64,000 nt of DNA from Cupriavidus necator N-1 (GTDB taxonomy: Bacteria > Pseudomonadota > Gammaproteobacteria > Burkholderiales > Burkholderiaceae): the NCBI RefSeq assembly GCF_000219215.1, contig NC_015723.1, positions 2,542,001 to 2,606,000 on the forward strand. Direction: 5' to 3'. Of this stretch, positions 8,277 to 15,969 are shown in pieces. The first letter of the stretch is position 1. Each line of letters begins with the position of its first letter. The notes under the pieces were generated by a model. That model worked only from the letters and a program-made list of their open reading frames with translations, did no database searches and was not told the origin of the DNA. A program made the translations under genes and the position numbers.

Positions 8277-8870
8277 TCAACCGGCCTTGCCGGGCCGGCC
8301 GCGCTGGCCGAACCAGTGCAGTTCCAGGCATCCGCGCAGGCGCATGCGGGCGCGGTACAGCATCGCCCAGGCATTGGTCGCGCTGATCTGCAAATGCTGA
8401 CAGATTTCTTCGGTGTCCAGCTCCAGCCACTCGCGCATCATGAAGATCCGGCCGGTGCGCTCCGGCAGGCGGTCCACGCAAAGCTGCAGGATCTCGAAGA
8501 ACTCGCGGCGCTCAAAGGCGCGTTCCGGGTTGCCCCAGTCGGACGGCGGGTCCTGGTAGTGGCCGTTGCGCGTGAACAGCACATCGAAGGCATCGTCGTC
8601 GGATTGCGGCTGGCCTTCGGCATCGGTGGCCAGCGCCAGCCTGACCTCACGTTTGCCGCTGCGCAGGGTGTCGATGATCTTGTGCTTGAGGATGCCAACC
8701 AGGTAGGTGCGCAGCGTTGACTGGCCGGCGAAGCGCTCAGGGTGCTCCAGCGCCGCCAGCAGCGTTTCCGAGACGGCATCCTCGGCCACCGCCTCGTCGC
8801 GCAGCTGCAGGCGGGCAAAGCGCAGCAGGTAGGGGCGTATGGCCTGGAGTTCGGCGGGGTCGAGGCTCAT
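8277..8870 (-). CDS. ECF-type RNA polymerase sigma factor
   Basis: 197-aa sigma-70 family protein. Region 2 is DEAVAEDAVSETLLAALEH...STLRTYLVGILKHKIIDTLR, and region 4 is LPERTGRIFMMREWLELDTEEICQHLQIS followed by the recognition helix ATNAWAMLYRARMRLR. The start ATG 8870 gives the usual length; a GTG at 8921 is in frame but adds an unconserved tail. It is paired with the downstream zinc-finger anti-sigma. What it senses is unknown; oxidative or metal stress is a guess from the zinc site. Confidence 0.88.
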   Translation of the reverse strand: MSLDPAELQAIRPYLLRFARLQLRDEAVAEDAVSETLLAALEHPERFAGQSTLRTYLVGILKHKIIDTLRSGKREVRLALATDAEGQPQSDDDAFDVLFTRNGHYQDPPSDWGNPERAFERREFFEILQLCVDRLPERTGRIFMMREWLELDTEEICQHLQISATNAWAMLYRARMRLRGCLELHWFGQRGRPGKAG

Positions 8871-8928
8871 CGGGGATCGGGGCGCGGTTGCCTGCACAGA
8901 TGGCCCATGATACCCGCGCACCGGCGCC

Positions 8929-10551
8929 TTACCCTATCCCGCGGAACTGCCCGCACAGCCGGAACACGTCTTCCGACAGCGGGATCCCCTTGGCCTTGCC
9001 GTAGCGGGTTGCCAGCTTCAGCAGCTCCTTGATGTCGCGTCCGCTCGCCTTGGGGTAGGCGGCGGTCAGCGCATCGATCAGCGCGTCGCCCAGTTCCGCG
9101 CCGAACTGCCCGGCCTGCAGGCGCCACAGCCGCATGGCGTCTTGCTTGCACGGCGTTTCGTAATGGATGGTCGCGATGCAGCGCGACAGGATGGCATCGT
9201 CGACGTCGCCGATGCGGTTGGTGGTCATGAACAGCAGGCCGTTGAAGTACTCCAGCGTGCGCAGGAATTCCGCGACGATGGCGTTGTGCTCCAGGTCGTT
9301 GTCGCGGCAGCGGATATAGACGTCGGCCTCGTCCAGCAGCAGGATCGCGTTCCAGCGCATGGCCCGGCGCAGGATCGTCATCAGCGTGGCACCGACCGAC
9401 GCGGCAGTGGTGCCCAGCTGCCCGGAATGCACGCGGTACAGCGGCTTGCCCACCACCTCGGCGTAGATCTCCGCGGTCAGCGTCTTGCCCAGGCCTGGGG
9501 CGCCCTGGCACAGGATGGTGGTACCGCCGGACTTGCCGGGCACGAAGTCCGGCACCAGCATGTCCATGTGCGAGGTCAGGATATCGATCAGGTCGCGGTG
9601 ATGCGCGGGCAGGACCAGCTTGTCGCGCAGGGCCGGCTGGTAGCGATACTCGGTCAGGTGCTGCACATGCACCCAGATGTTGCGATGCCACTCCAGGTGG
9701 AACAGGTGCACGTAGCCATGCAGCGGCACGCGCTCAAAGCCCTCCATGACCCCGGCATCGCGCCAGAACGACGGGTCGCAGGTCATCTCGAAGCGGCGCT
9801 CCAGCCGTTCCTCATCATTCACGCAGCGCGCGCCCGCGGTGTCGGCAATCGGCGTCAGCTCGGCGGGTCCCTTGGCATCGAGCGAGAACGCCGCGCGGGT
9901 GGCGACAAACTGCGCGCCGAAGCGGCGCTGGTAGCGCACGAAGCGCTGCGCATGCTGCTCGTATTCGTGCCGGAATTCCGCGCACTCCTTGTAGAAGCCG
10001 AACTCGGCCAGCAACTCCGGGATGGTGCGGTTAGCGATGTCGTCGCGGGTGATCACCATCGACGTGGTCATGCCGGAGCGGCGTAGGTGGTGGTCAGTCA
10101 GCGTGGAGTTGGCCGACTGCATGGTGTTGGCCAGCATGTCCACCACCACATAAGGCATGCCCTGCTCGGGCGACACATAGCGCATCCGGCGCACCAGCCA
10201 GGGCAGCAGCACGCCGTCGCGGCTGCGCTGGTACAGCCAGCCATCGATGGCATCGCGCGACAGGTAGGCGGCCAGCCCCGCCACCAGCTGGTCCAGCCCC
10301 GGAATCACGCGCGCCTGCGGCGCGTTGTAGACATTGTCCAGCGCCAGCATCTGGAACATCAGCGCGCGCTCGTTTTGCGTCTTGCTCAGCGTGTAGAGCG
10401 AGCTCAGCGACTGCGCATCGAATAGCTTGCTCGACACCAGCATATTGCCGTGGCAGACGCCGTGCTCCTGCAACTGCCGCGCCAACCGTGACCCGGTTTC
10501 GATCATCGCCAGCAGGGGGTGGATCAGCGCCTCTGGAATCTCGAAATCCAT
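8929..10551 (-). CDS. AAA+ ATPase with uncharacterised N-terminal half
   Basis: 540-aa protein. The C-terminal half is a classic AAA domain: Walker A GAPGLGKT (about 350-357, catalytic Lys356), Walker B ILLLDEADV, sensor-1 FMTTNR and an arginine-finger region DDAILSRC. The N-terminal half (about 300 aa) has no recognised domain and would be the substrate-binding part. The ATG at 10551 is preceded by GGGAG at proper spacing; an in-frame GTG at 10560 is less likely. It is 58 bp upstream of the sigma gene on the same strand and may share a transcript. A remodelling or unfoldase role is inferred from the fold only. Confidence 0.85.
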   Translation of the reverse strand: MDFEIPEALIHPLLAMIETGSRLARQLQEHGVCHGNMLVSSKLFDAQSLSSLYTLSKTQNERALMFQMLALDNVYNAPQARVIPGLDQLVAGLAAYLSRDAIDGWLYQRSRDGVLLPWLVRRMRYVSPEQGMPYVVVDMLANTMQSANSTLTDHHLRRSGMTTSMVITRDDIANRTIPELLAEFGFYKECAEFRHEYEQHAQRFVRYQRRFGAQFVATRAAFSLDAKGPAELTPIADTAGARCVNDEERLERRFEMTCDPSFWRDAGVMEGFERVPLHGYVHLFHLEWHRNIWVHVQHLTEYRYQPALRDKLVLPAHHRDLIDILTSHMDMLVPDFVPGKSGGTTILCQGAPGLGKTLTAEIYAEVVGKPLYRVHSGQLGTTAASVGATLMTILRRAMRWNAILLLDEADVYIRCRDNDLEHNAIVAEFLRTLEYFNGLLFMTTNRIGDVDDAILSRCIATIHYETPCKQDAMRLWRLQAGQFGAELGDALIDALTAAYPKASGRDIKELLKLATRYGKAKGIPLSEDVFRLCGQFRGIG

Positions 10552-10602
10552 GTACCGCACTCCCGTTGAATGGCGTGGCCGCGCCGGCCAGCGGCCGGGG
10601 TT

Positions 10603-11280
10603 TCACTGCAGGAAGAAATCGATCGCGCGCTCGACCACGGGCGGATGGATGACATGCAGGCCATCGAACTCGACGTACTGCACGTCGTAGCCCGCGGCCT
10701 TCAGCCTGGCCGCATGGGCGCGGCCGCTGGTGACAACCGGCAGTTGCTCGTCAGCCAGCCCGTGCGCGACAAACACCCTGGGAGCGCCCTCCTGCATGAA
10801 CACCGACATGAAGCCGCCGGAGAACGCAATCACATGGCTGGCAATGTCGCCGTTGGTGATGCCGATCGACAGCGCGTAGCTGGCCCCGTCCGAGAAGCCC
10901 GCAAAGGCCAGCCGGCCCGCGTCGACCCGGTAACGCGATGTCACCGCGATCAGCGCCTGGCGCAGCCGCTCCAGGTCGGGGCCGTTGCCGCCGATCACGA
11001 TGTCCCAGGTCGGGTAGAGCGAATGCGGCGCCAGCACCAGGAACTTGTGGCGCCGCGCATGCGGCTCGATATGCGGCAGCACCTTTTCCGGAAACCCGCC
11101 CGCGCCGTGGAACATCACCAGCAGCGGCACCGGCCCGCTCTCCGGCAGGCCGTCCGGAACGAACAGCACGGCATCGCGCTCCGGGGCCACGCCCAGCGGG
11201 TTACGCCCGGGTGGCAGCGGGCCGTCGACGGGATCCGCGTAGGTGAATGACAGGCGACCGAACAGCGAGGGATCAAGCAT
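10603..11280 (-). CDS. Alpha/beta hydrolase, phospholipase/carboxylesterase type
   Basis: 225-aa serine hydrolase without a signal peptide. The nucleophile elbow GFSDG (G-x-S-x-G), an oxyanion region MFHGAGGF, an acid in HGLADEQLPV and a C-terminal His in FDGLHVIHP form a full catalytic triad. It belongs to the esterase group that includes PHB-depolymerase-like and carboxylesterase proteins. ATG 11280 is preferred over an in-frame GTG at 11304. A near-perfect 19-bp palindrome lies 25 bp upstream. The substrate is unknown. Confidence 0.8.
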   Translation of the reverse strand: MLDPSLFGRLSFTYADPVDGPLPPGRNPLGVAPERDAVLFVPDGLPESGPVPLLVMFHGAGGFPEKVLPHIEPHARRHKFLVLAPHSLYPTWDIVIGGNGPDLERLRQALIAVTSRYRVDAGRLAFAGFSDGASYALSIGITNGDIASHVIAFSGGFMSVFMQEGAPRVFVAHGLADEQLPVVTSGRAHAARLKAAGYDVQYVEFDGLHVIHPPVVERAIDFFLQ

Positions 11281-11304
11281 GGCGGCAGGAGGCGTTATGC
11301 ACAC

Positions 11305-11323
11305 GTAATATATTGTATATCAC
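11305..11323. promoter_or_regulatory. Palindromic operator candidate for the hydrolase
   Basis: GTAATATATTGTATATCAC is a 19-bp near-palindrome: 7 of 8 arm positions pair around a 3-bp centre. It lies 25 bp upstream of the hydrolase ATG and is far richer in A+T than its surroundings, so it may overlap the promoter. The cognate regulator is not obvious. Confidence 0.4.
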
Positions 11324-11546
11324 ATATCTAAGTATAGACCATGAACCCGGAGACCGACGGCGGCCTCCCTCCTCCGCAAGCAAACCTGCACCAGTCCTAT
11401 TCCTGGTTCTCCAGCAGCGAGAAATACCGCCCGCGCAGGATGCCCTGCATCAGGTCCGCCAGCGGCATCTGCCCCCTGCGCCTCCCGTCGAGGCGCCGAC
11501 CGGATTACCCGCGTCGGCTCGAAGCGCATATTTCCATAATCATATT

Positions 11547-11668
11547 TTTATACCTAAACTATATGGACAAGAAGGAGCGTGGCGACGATCGCGCAGAGAT
11601 TCCCTGGCGGTCGGCCAACAGGGCAGCCCGGCCGCCTTCTTGGCGCGCGCAGGAAGTTTAGGTATAAA
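11547..11668. repeat. 122-bp imperfect long inverted repeat upstream of the AraC gene
   Basis: TTTATACCTAAACT (11547-11560) pairs perfectly with AGTTTAGGTATAAA (11655-11668). Just inside, CAAGAAGG (11568-11575) pairs with CCTTCTTG (11635-11642). The interior is GC-rich and non-coding. It could be a miniature mobile element, a pair of operator sites that loop, or a structured leader ending 72 bp before the AraC start codon. Confidence 0.55.
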
Positions 11669-11740
11669 GTAACTGATTGCGCGGGCTTCCTTCGCTTCGC
11701 AGGCGAGCCAGGCACGCTGCAATCCTGCAGGAGTGAGACG

Positions 11741-12805
11741 ATGCAGACCGCCCCCCAGTCACCCGCCGACATCCCGTCTTCTCCGGCGCGTGACCACAAC
11801 TGCGCGCCGCAAGGCATGCTGGCGAACTACCCCTCATTCCGCTCCGAGGATGTGAAGGAGGCCCAGGGCAAGATCGCTTCGGTATTTTGCCCGCATGAAC
11901 TGCGAGTGGTCGGTGCACTGCAGCAATTGCATGTCCAGCACAACCTGGTACGACTGCATGAGACCGCACTCAACTTCCTTGCCTATGGCGCCCATGTAGA
12001 GATCGACCCTGGCTGCCTAGAGCACTTCTATCTCGCCCAGATCCCGGTTGCGGGCCATGCCGAAATCAAGTGTGGCTCGCAGGAGATACTTTCCGACGTC
12101 CGCACCGCCAGCTTGCTGAGTCCAGACACCCCAACCCGAATGCACTGGCATGAGGATTGTGCGCAAGTCTTGCTCTGGATTCAGAAGGAAGCCATCGAGC
12201 AACGTTTCGCATTGCTGACCGGGCGCGATCCCAGCGGGCCCCTTTCATTCGATCCGGCGCTGCCCCAGCACGCATGGAGCCAGTCCGTACTCGACCTTAC
12301 CAGGAATATCGACCAGCACGGCACCAACTGGCTCCAGTTCCCGGCCGCGGTGGCGTCGATGGAGGACTACCTGCTGCGGACGCTGCTGCTGCTTCAACCG
12401 CACACCCACACCTATCTCCTTGCGCGCAGCGCCGAGCCCGCCAGGCCACGTCATATGCAGCGGGTGATAGATTATGTCCGCGCGAATGCCGACACACCGC
12501 TGACCGTCGCCGACCTGGCGCAAGTCGCCTGCGTGAGTATCCGGGCGCTGGAAGAAGGCTTTCGCCGCCATCTCAATACGACGCCGTTAGCCTATCTGCG
12601 GGATGCGAGACTGGACTGCGTCCGACAAGCGTTGATTGCTGCCGCCGGAGCGGAGCAGGCCTCCATCACGGATCTTGCATATCGCTTTGGCTTTACACAT
12701 CTCGGCCGGTTTGCGGCCTATTACAAGAAGCGCTTCGGCGTTTCTCCGTCGGCGACCCTGCGCAGGGGTGCAGCGGAGCGCCATGTCAGCGATGCCGGGC
12801 GTTGA
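11741..12805 (+). CDS. AraC/XylS-family regulator of the aromatic-oxidation cluster
   Basis: 354-aa activator. The N-terminal two thirds match the AraC ligand-binding domain of aromatic-responsive regulators (around LNFLAYGAHVEIDPG and LLSPDTPTRMHWHEDC). The C-terminal 100 aa hold two helix-turn-helix motifs: LTVADLAQVACVSIRALEEGF and SITDLAYRFGFTHLGRFAAYY, ending in KKRFGVSPSATLR. AGGAG precedes the ATG at 11741; the frame continues upstream without conserved sequence. It is the first gene of a same-strand cluster and most likely controls the genes from 13111 on. Confidence 0.87.
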   Translation: MQTAPQSPADIPSSPARDHNCAPQGMLANYPSFRSEDVKEAQGKIASVFCPHELRVVGALQQLHVQHNLVRLHETALNFLAYGAHVEIDPGCLEHFYLAQIPVAGHAEIKCGSQEILSDVRTASLLSPDTPTRMHWHEDCAQVLLWIQKEAIEQRFALLTGRDPSGPLSFDPALPQHAWSQSVLDLTRNIDQHGTNWLQFPAAVASMEDYLLRTLLLLQPHTHTYLLARSAEPARPRHMQRVIDYVRANADTPLTVADLAQVACVSIRALEEGFRRHLNTTPLAYLRDARLDCVRQALIAAAGAEQASITDLAYRFGFTHLGRFAAYYKKRFGVSPSATLRRGAAERHVSDAGR

Positions 12806-13110
12806 TAATCAGCGGGCTCTTTAGACCTCGCAATACCCCTGCGGCATCGACCCGTTTCACTGACTTGCAGTCGTTGATACAACAACGCCAGGCCGCGCTC
12901 GCGGGTGAACGGATACCTGCACGCCCGGACATCCGGCAAGGCTGCCGCCCCACCTTTTCCTGACTCCACCGCCTCCTTTTCCCGGTCCGCCAGCGACGGC
13001 TCGTTATCTGGATATTGGCCGGCGGATTGTGGATAGCAGCGTCATCACCGCTACACCAAACTACGTTGCACATGGCTACATGCGAGCCAATACAACAAGT
13101 GGAGACGGAC
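12806..13110. other. 305-bp promoter region before the catabolic genes
   Basis: No gene is seen. The region separates the AraC gene from the SDR and should contain the inducible promoter. The last 110 bp are less GC-rich. A TGCA-containing tract (TTGCACATGGCTAC, 13066-13079) vaguely resembles XylS-type half-sites, but the spacing is wrong and no clear repeat was found. Confidence 0.4.
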
Positions 13111-13899
13111 ATGCAAGGAATCGAAGGCAAGACGGCGATTGTCACCGGTGGCGCGACCATGATTGGCGAGGCCGTGGTATCGGCCCTGGTCTCGGCTGGC
13201 GCCAACGTCGTTGTCGTCGACATCGACCAGCAAGGCGGCCGCAATGTTGCCGAGCGGCATCCGGAGCGCTGCCGCTATGTGGCCGTGGACGTGACCAGCG
13301 ATGCCGACATCGCTGCCTGCATCGCCGACACCATGGAGACCTTCCGCGGCATCGACCTGCTCGTCAACTGCGCCTGCACCTACGTGGATAACGGTGCCGA
13401 TTCCACACGCGAGCAGTGGCTGGAGTCCTACAACGTCAATGTAGTCGGCGCGGCGATGATGCTGAAGGCGTGCGTGCCGGAGATGAAAAAGCGCGGCGGC
13501 GGAGCGGTCGTCAACTTTGCCTCGATCTCCGCGGGCGTGGCGCAGTCGGGGCGCTGGCTGTACCCGATTACCAAGGCAGCGATGCAGCAATTCACACGTA
13601 GCGCCGCATTGGATCTAGCCCCGGACAACATTCGAGTCAACTCCGTCTCGCCGGGCTGGACGTGGTCCTCCGTCATCAGCGCGCTGAGCGGCGGCGACAA
13701 GGCGAAAGCCGACGGTATCGCTGCAGATTTTCACCCACTAGGCCGGCTCGGCAAGCCAGAAGAAGTCGCGCAAGTGGTTCGCTTCCTCCTGTCAGATGCT
13801 TCCGCCTTTGTTACCGGCGCCGACTATGCATGTGACGGCGGATACGGCGCCCTCGGCCCCGAGGGTCGGCAAGCAGCCATCAACCGACTGACGGCATAA
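13111..13899 (+). CDS. Short-chain dehydrogenase of the aromatic-oxidation cluster
   Basis: 262-aa classical SDR. The catalytic residues are Ser138 or Ser140 (in FASIS), Tyr151 and Lys155 (YPITK), plus Asn110. The nucleotide motif is altered: T12-G-G-A-T-M-I-G19 has Met where the middle Gly of TGxxxGIG is expected, and NNAG is replaced by N86-C-A-C89. ADYACDGGY near the C-terminus is the usual end. In the characterised indole pathway of Acinetobacter, a SDR (IifB) oxidises the indole-2,3-dihydrodiol made by a StyA-like monooxygenase; the same role is inferred here. GGAG precedes the ATG. It is 81 bp upstream of the monooxygenase gene. Confidence 0.85.
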   Translation: MQGIEGKTAIVTGGATMIGEAVVSALVSAGANVVVVDIDQQGGRNVAERHPERCRYVAVDVTSDADIAACIADTMETFRGIDLLVNCACTYVDNGADSTREQWLESYNVNVVGAAMMLKACVPEMKKRGGGAVVNFASISAGVAQSGRWLYPITKAAMQQFTRSAALDLAPDNIRVNSVSPGWTWSSVISALSGGDKAKADGIAADFHPLGRLGKPEEVAQVVRFLLSDASAFVTGADYACDGGYGALGPEGRQAAINRLTA

Positions 13900-13979
13900 A
13901 CCGGCCGGTGATTCCGGGCGACCTCGGTTCGCCCGGCACGAAGTGAATTGCACACAAGACAATCCCACAGGAGAGACAC

Positions 13980-15269
13980 ATGATCCCCCATTCCATCGAC
14001 AAGATCACGCCACGCAAGATTGCGATTGTTGGCGCGGGTCAGGCAGGACTATTGCTCGGGTGCGGCCTGCTGGATCAAGGCTATGAGGTCACGCTAGTGA
14101 CAAACCGCACCGCTGACGAGGTATGGGGCGGCAAAGTGATGTCGTCCCAGTGCATCTTCGACCAAGCACTCCAGATCGAGCGCAATTTCCGGATGAATCA
14201 ATGGGAAAGGCAGTGCCCCACGGTGGACGGCATCGGCCTGACCATCCCCACCGACGACGGCAAGGGCGAAGTTGCCATCCACTGGCGCGCCCGCCTGAAT
14301 TCCTACGCCCAGTCTGTTGATCAACGTGTAAAGATGCCAGGCTGGATGGCGGAGTTCGAAAGCCGTGGCGGCATTCTACGTATCGAAAATGTCGAGATTC
14401 CCCAGCTTGAAGCCTTGGCCGAATCTCATGATCTTGTTCTCCTGGCCGGTGGCAAGGGAGAGATCGTCAATCTGCTGACACGCAATGATGCACGCTCGCC
14501 TGTTCGTCATCCCCAACGCCAGTTGGCACTGGCTTACGTGACGGGCATGCAGCGCAGTGGTCCGTTTGAGTGCGTCAACTTTAATCTGATTCCCGGCATC
14601 GGCGAGTACTTTGTCTTCCCGGCCCTCACCACCCAGGGCAGTTGCGAAACGCAAGCCTGCGACATCATGGTCTTCGAAGCCATTCCTGGCGGCCCGATGG
14701 ACCGCTGGGCAGACATCAAGTCCGCCGACCAGCATCTGGATGTCTGCCTGGGCATCCTGCGCGACTACCTGCCGTGGGAAAGCGAGCGCTGTGCCAATGT
14801 ACGACTCACCGATGCCAATGGGATCCTGAGCGGACGCGTCACCCCGACCGTGCGCAACCCTACTCTTTCCCTGCCTTCCGGCCGGCATGTAATGGGGCTC
14901 GGCGACGCGGTCATGGTCAACGATCCGATCACCGGCCAGGGCTCGAACAACGCCACCAAGGGCGCTCTGCACTATTTCGAGGCCATCCTGCGCCATGGGG
15001 ACAAGCCCTTCGATAAGGCATGGATGCAGCAGACCTTCGACGGCCTTTACGAAGGCTATGCCGAACCGGTCATCCGTTGGACAAATTCCCTGCTTTTCCC
15101 GCCGCCAGACCACATCGTCAAACTGCTGGCCACAGCGCAGCACGCGCCGCGCATCGCCCAGCGCATCGCCAACGGATTCAACGATCCGCGCGACTATGGC
15201 AGCTACTGGTTCAACGAGGAAGCCACCGAGGCCTGGATCGCTGAAGAGTCGCAGTCCAAGGCCGCCTGA
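13980..15269 (+). CDS. StyA/IifC-type flavin monooxygenase, oxygenase component
   Basis: 429-aa group E flavoprotein monooxygenase related to styrene monooxygenase StyA (about 415 aa) and indole monooxygenase IifC. The FAD-binding GAGQAG (18-23) lies near the N-terminus, and EVWGGKVMSSQCIFD matches the family's early conserved segment. VMGLGDAVMVNDPITGQGSNNATK is the typical second flavin motif. It uses reduced FAD from the reductase encoded next to it and epoxidises an alkene or indole double bond. AGGAG precedes the ATG. Indole is preferred over styrene because SDR and cyclase-family genes flank it and no styrene oxide isomerase is present. Confidence 0.88.
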   Translation: MIPHSIDKITPRKIAIVGAGQAGLLLGCGLLDQGYEVTLVTNRTADEVWGGKVMSSQCIFDQALQIERNFRMNQWERQCPTVDGIGLTIPTDDGKGEVAIHWRARLNSYAQSVDQRVKMPGWMAEFESRGGILRIENVEIPQLEALAESHDLVLLAGGKGEIVNLLTRNDARSPVRHPQRQLALAYVTGMQRSGPFECVNFNLIPGIGEYFVFPALTTQGSCETQACDIMVFEAIPGGPMDRWADIKSADQHLDVCLGILRDYLPWESERCANVRLTDANGILSGRVTPTVRNPTLSLPSGRHVMGLGDAVMVNDPITGQGSNNATKGALHYFEAILRHGDKPFDKAWMQQTFDGLYEGYAEPVIRWTNSLLFPPPDHIVKLLATAQHAPRIAQRIANGFNDPRDYGSYWFNEEATEAWIAEESQSKAA

Positions 15270-15344
15270 GGCAAAAAGATCACCCACACGAAAGCAAGCA
15301 GCCTGCTCACCGTGCAACGGTTGAGCAGGCGACAGGAGACAGCC

Positions 15345-15869
15345 ATGACCGACGCTCGCGAATTTCGGAATGCCCTCGGCCGCTTTGCCACGGGCGTAAC
15401 CATCGTCACAACGCGCACCCCCGACGGAGAACCCTGGGGCGTGACCGTGAATAGTTTCAGCTCGGTATCGCTGGAGCCTCGCCTGGTGCTGTGGAGCCTC
15501 GCCAAGAAGTCCTACAGCCTCGAGGCATTCCAGAAGACCGGGAGTTTCGTGATCCACGTCCTGGCAGCCGACCAGGAACATGTCTCCAACCGCTTCGCAC
15601 GAGGCGCGGAAGGCAAGTTTTCGGGCGTCCCCTGCACGGATGGCATCGATGGCTCGCCTGTCCTGTCAGGTTGCGCAGCGGTATTCCAATGCCGAAACAC
15701 GCATCAGTATGACGGCGGCGATCACATCATCTTCCTGGGCGAGGTCCGGCACTTTGACACATCGGATCGGGAATCCCTGCTCTTCTACAAGGGAAACTAC
15801 GCGCGTACCGCTAACGCTCTTACGGAGCTGTCAGAGCTGATCCGCACCGAATACGTCGCCGCGACCTGA
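15345..15869 (+). CDS. Flavin reductase, StyB/HpaC type
   Basis: 174-aa flavin reductase-like protein. Conserved elements are the N-terminal FRNALGRFATGVTIVTT, GVTVNSFSSVSLEPRLVLWSL (flavin binding) and GDHIIFLGEV. It supplies reduced flavin to the monooxygenase just upstream, using NAD(P)H. The length matches StyB. ACAGGAGA precedes the ATG at 15345; the spacer after the oxygenase gene is 75 bp. Confidence 0.9.
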   Translation: MTDAREFRNALGRFATGVTIVTTRTPDGEPWGVTVNSFSSVSLEPRLVLWSLAKKSYSLEAFQKTGSFVIHVLAADQEHVSNRFARGAEGKFSGVPCTDGIDGSPVLSGCAAVFQCRNTHQYDGGDHIIFLGEVRHFDTSDRESLLFYKGNYARTANALTELSELIRTEYVAAT

Positions 15870-15969
15870 TTCCGGTACCGCACGCGGCAATTCGTCTAAA
15901 GGAAGCTGGCCAACGCCGCGACCGAACGTATTTGCCCGCCTCTCTTATCCTTGCCCCCGGGATAATCCA

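Larger units (their letters stand above)
11281..11740. other. Divergent intergenic region with two inverted-repeat structures and a gene scrap
   Basis: This AT-rich stretch separates the hydrolase from the AraC gene. It holds a palindrome at 11305-11323 and a long inverted repeat at 11547-11668 (both listed). Between them, a minus-strand frame ending at 11397 reads LMQGILRGRYFSLLENQE before a stop, but it has no start and breaks near 11506. It looks like the C-terminal scrap of a lost gene. Confidence 0.5.

Noticed and set aside
11397..11506. Minus-strand scrap reading LMQGILRGRYFSLLENQE
   Set aside because: It looks protein-like but is under 40 codons, has no start and cannot be assigned to a family; kept only as a note in the intergenic entry.
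11341..11661. Plus-strand frame in the AraC upstream region
   Set aside because: No ribosome site, Arg/Pro/Ser-rich, and it runs across the inverted repeat; not considered a gene.
13066..13079. XylS-like TGCA...GGCTA half-site before the SDR gene
   Set aside because: The spacing does not fit TGCA-N6-GGNTA and no second repeat was found, so it is not called an operator.
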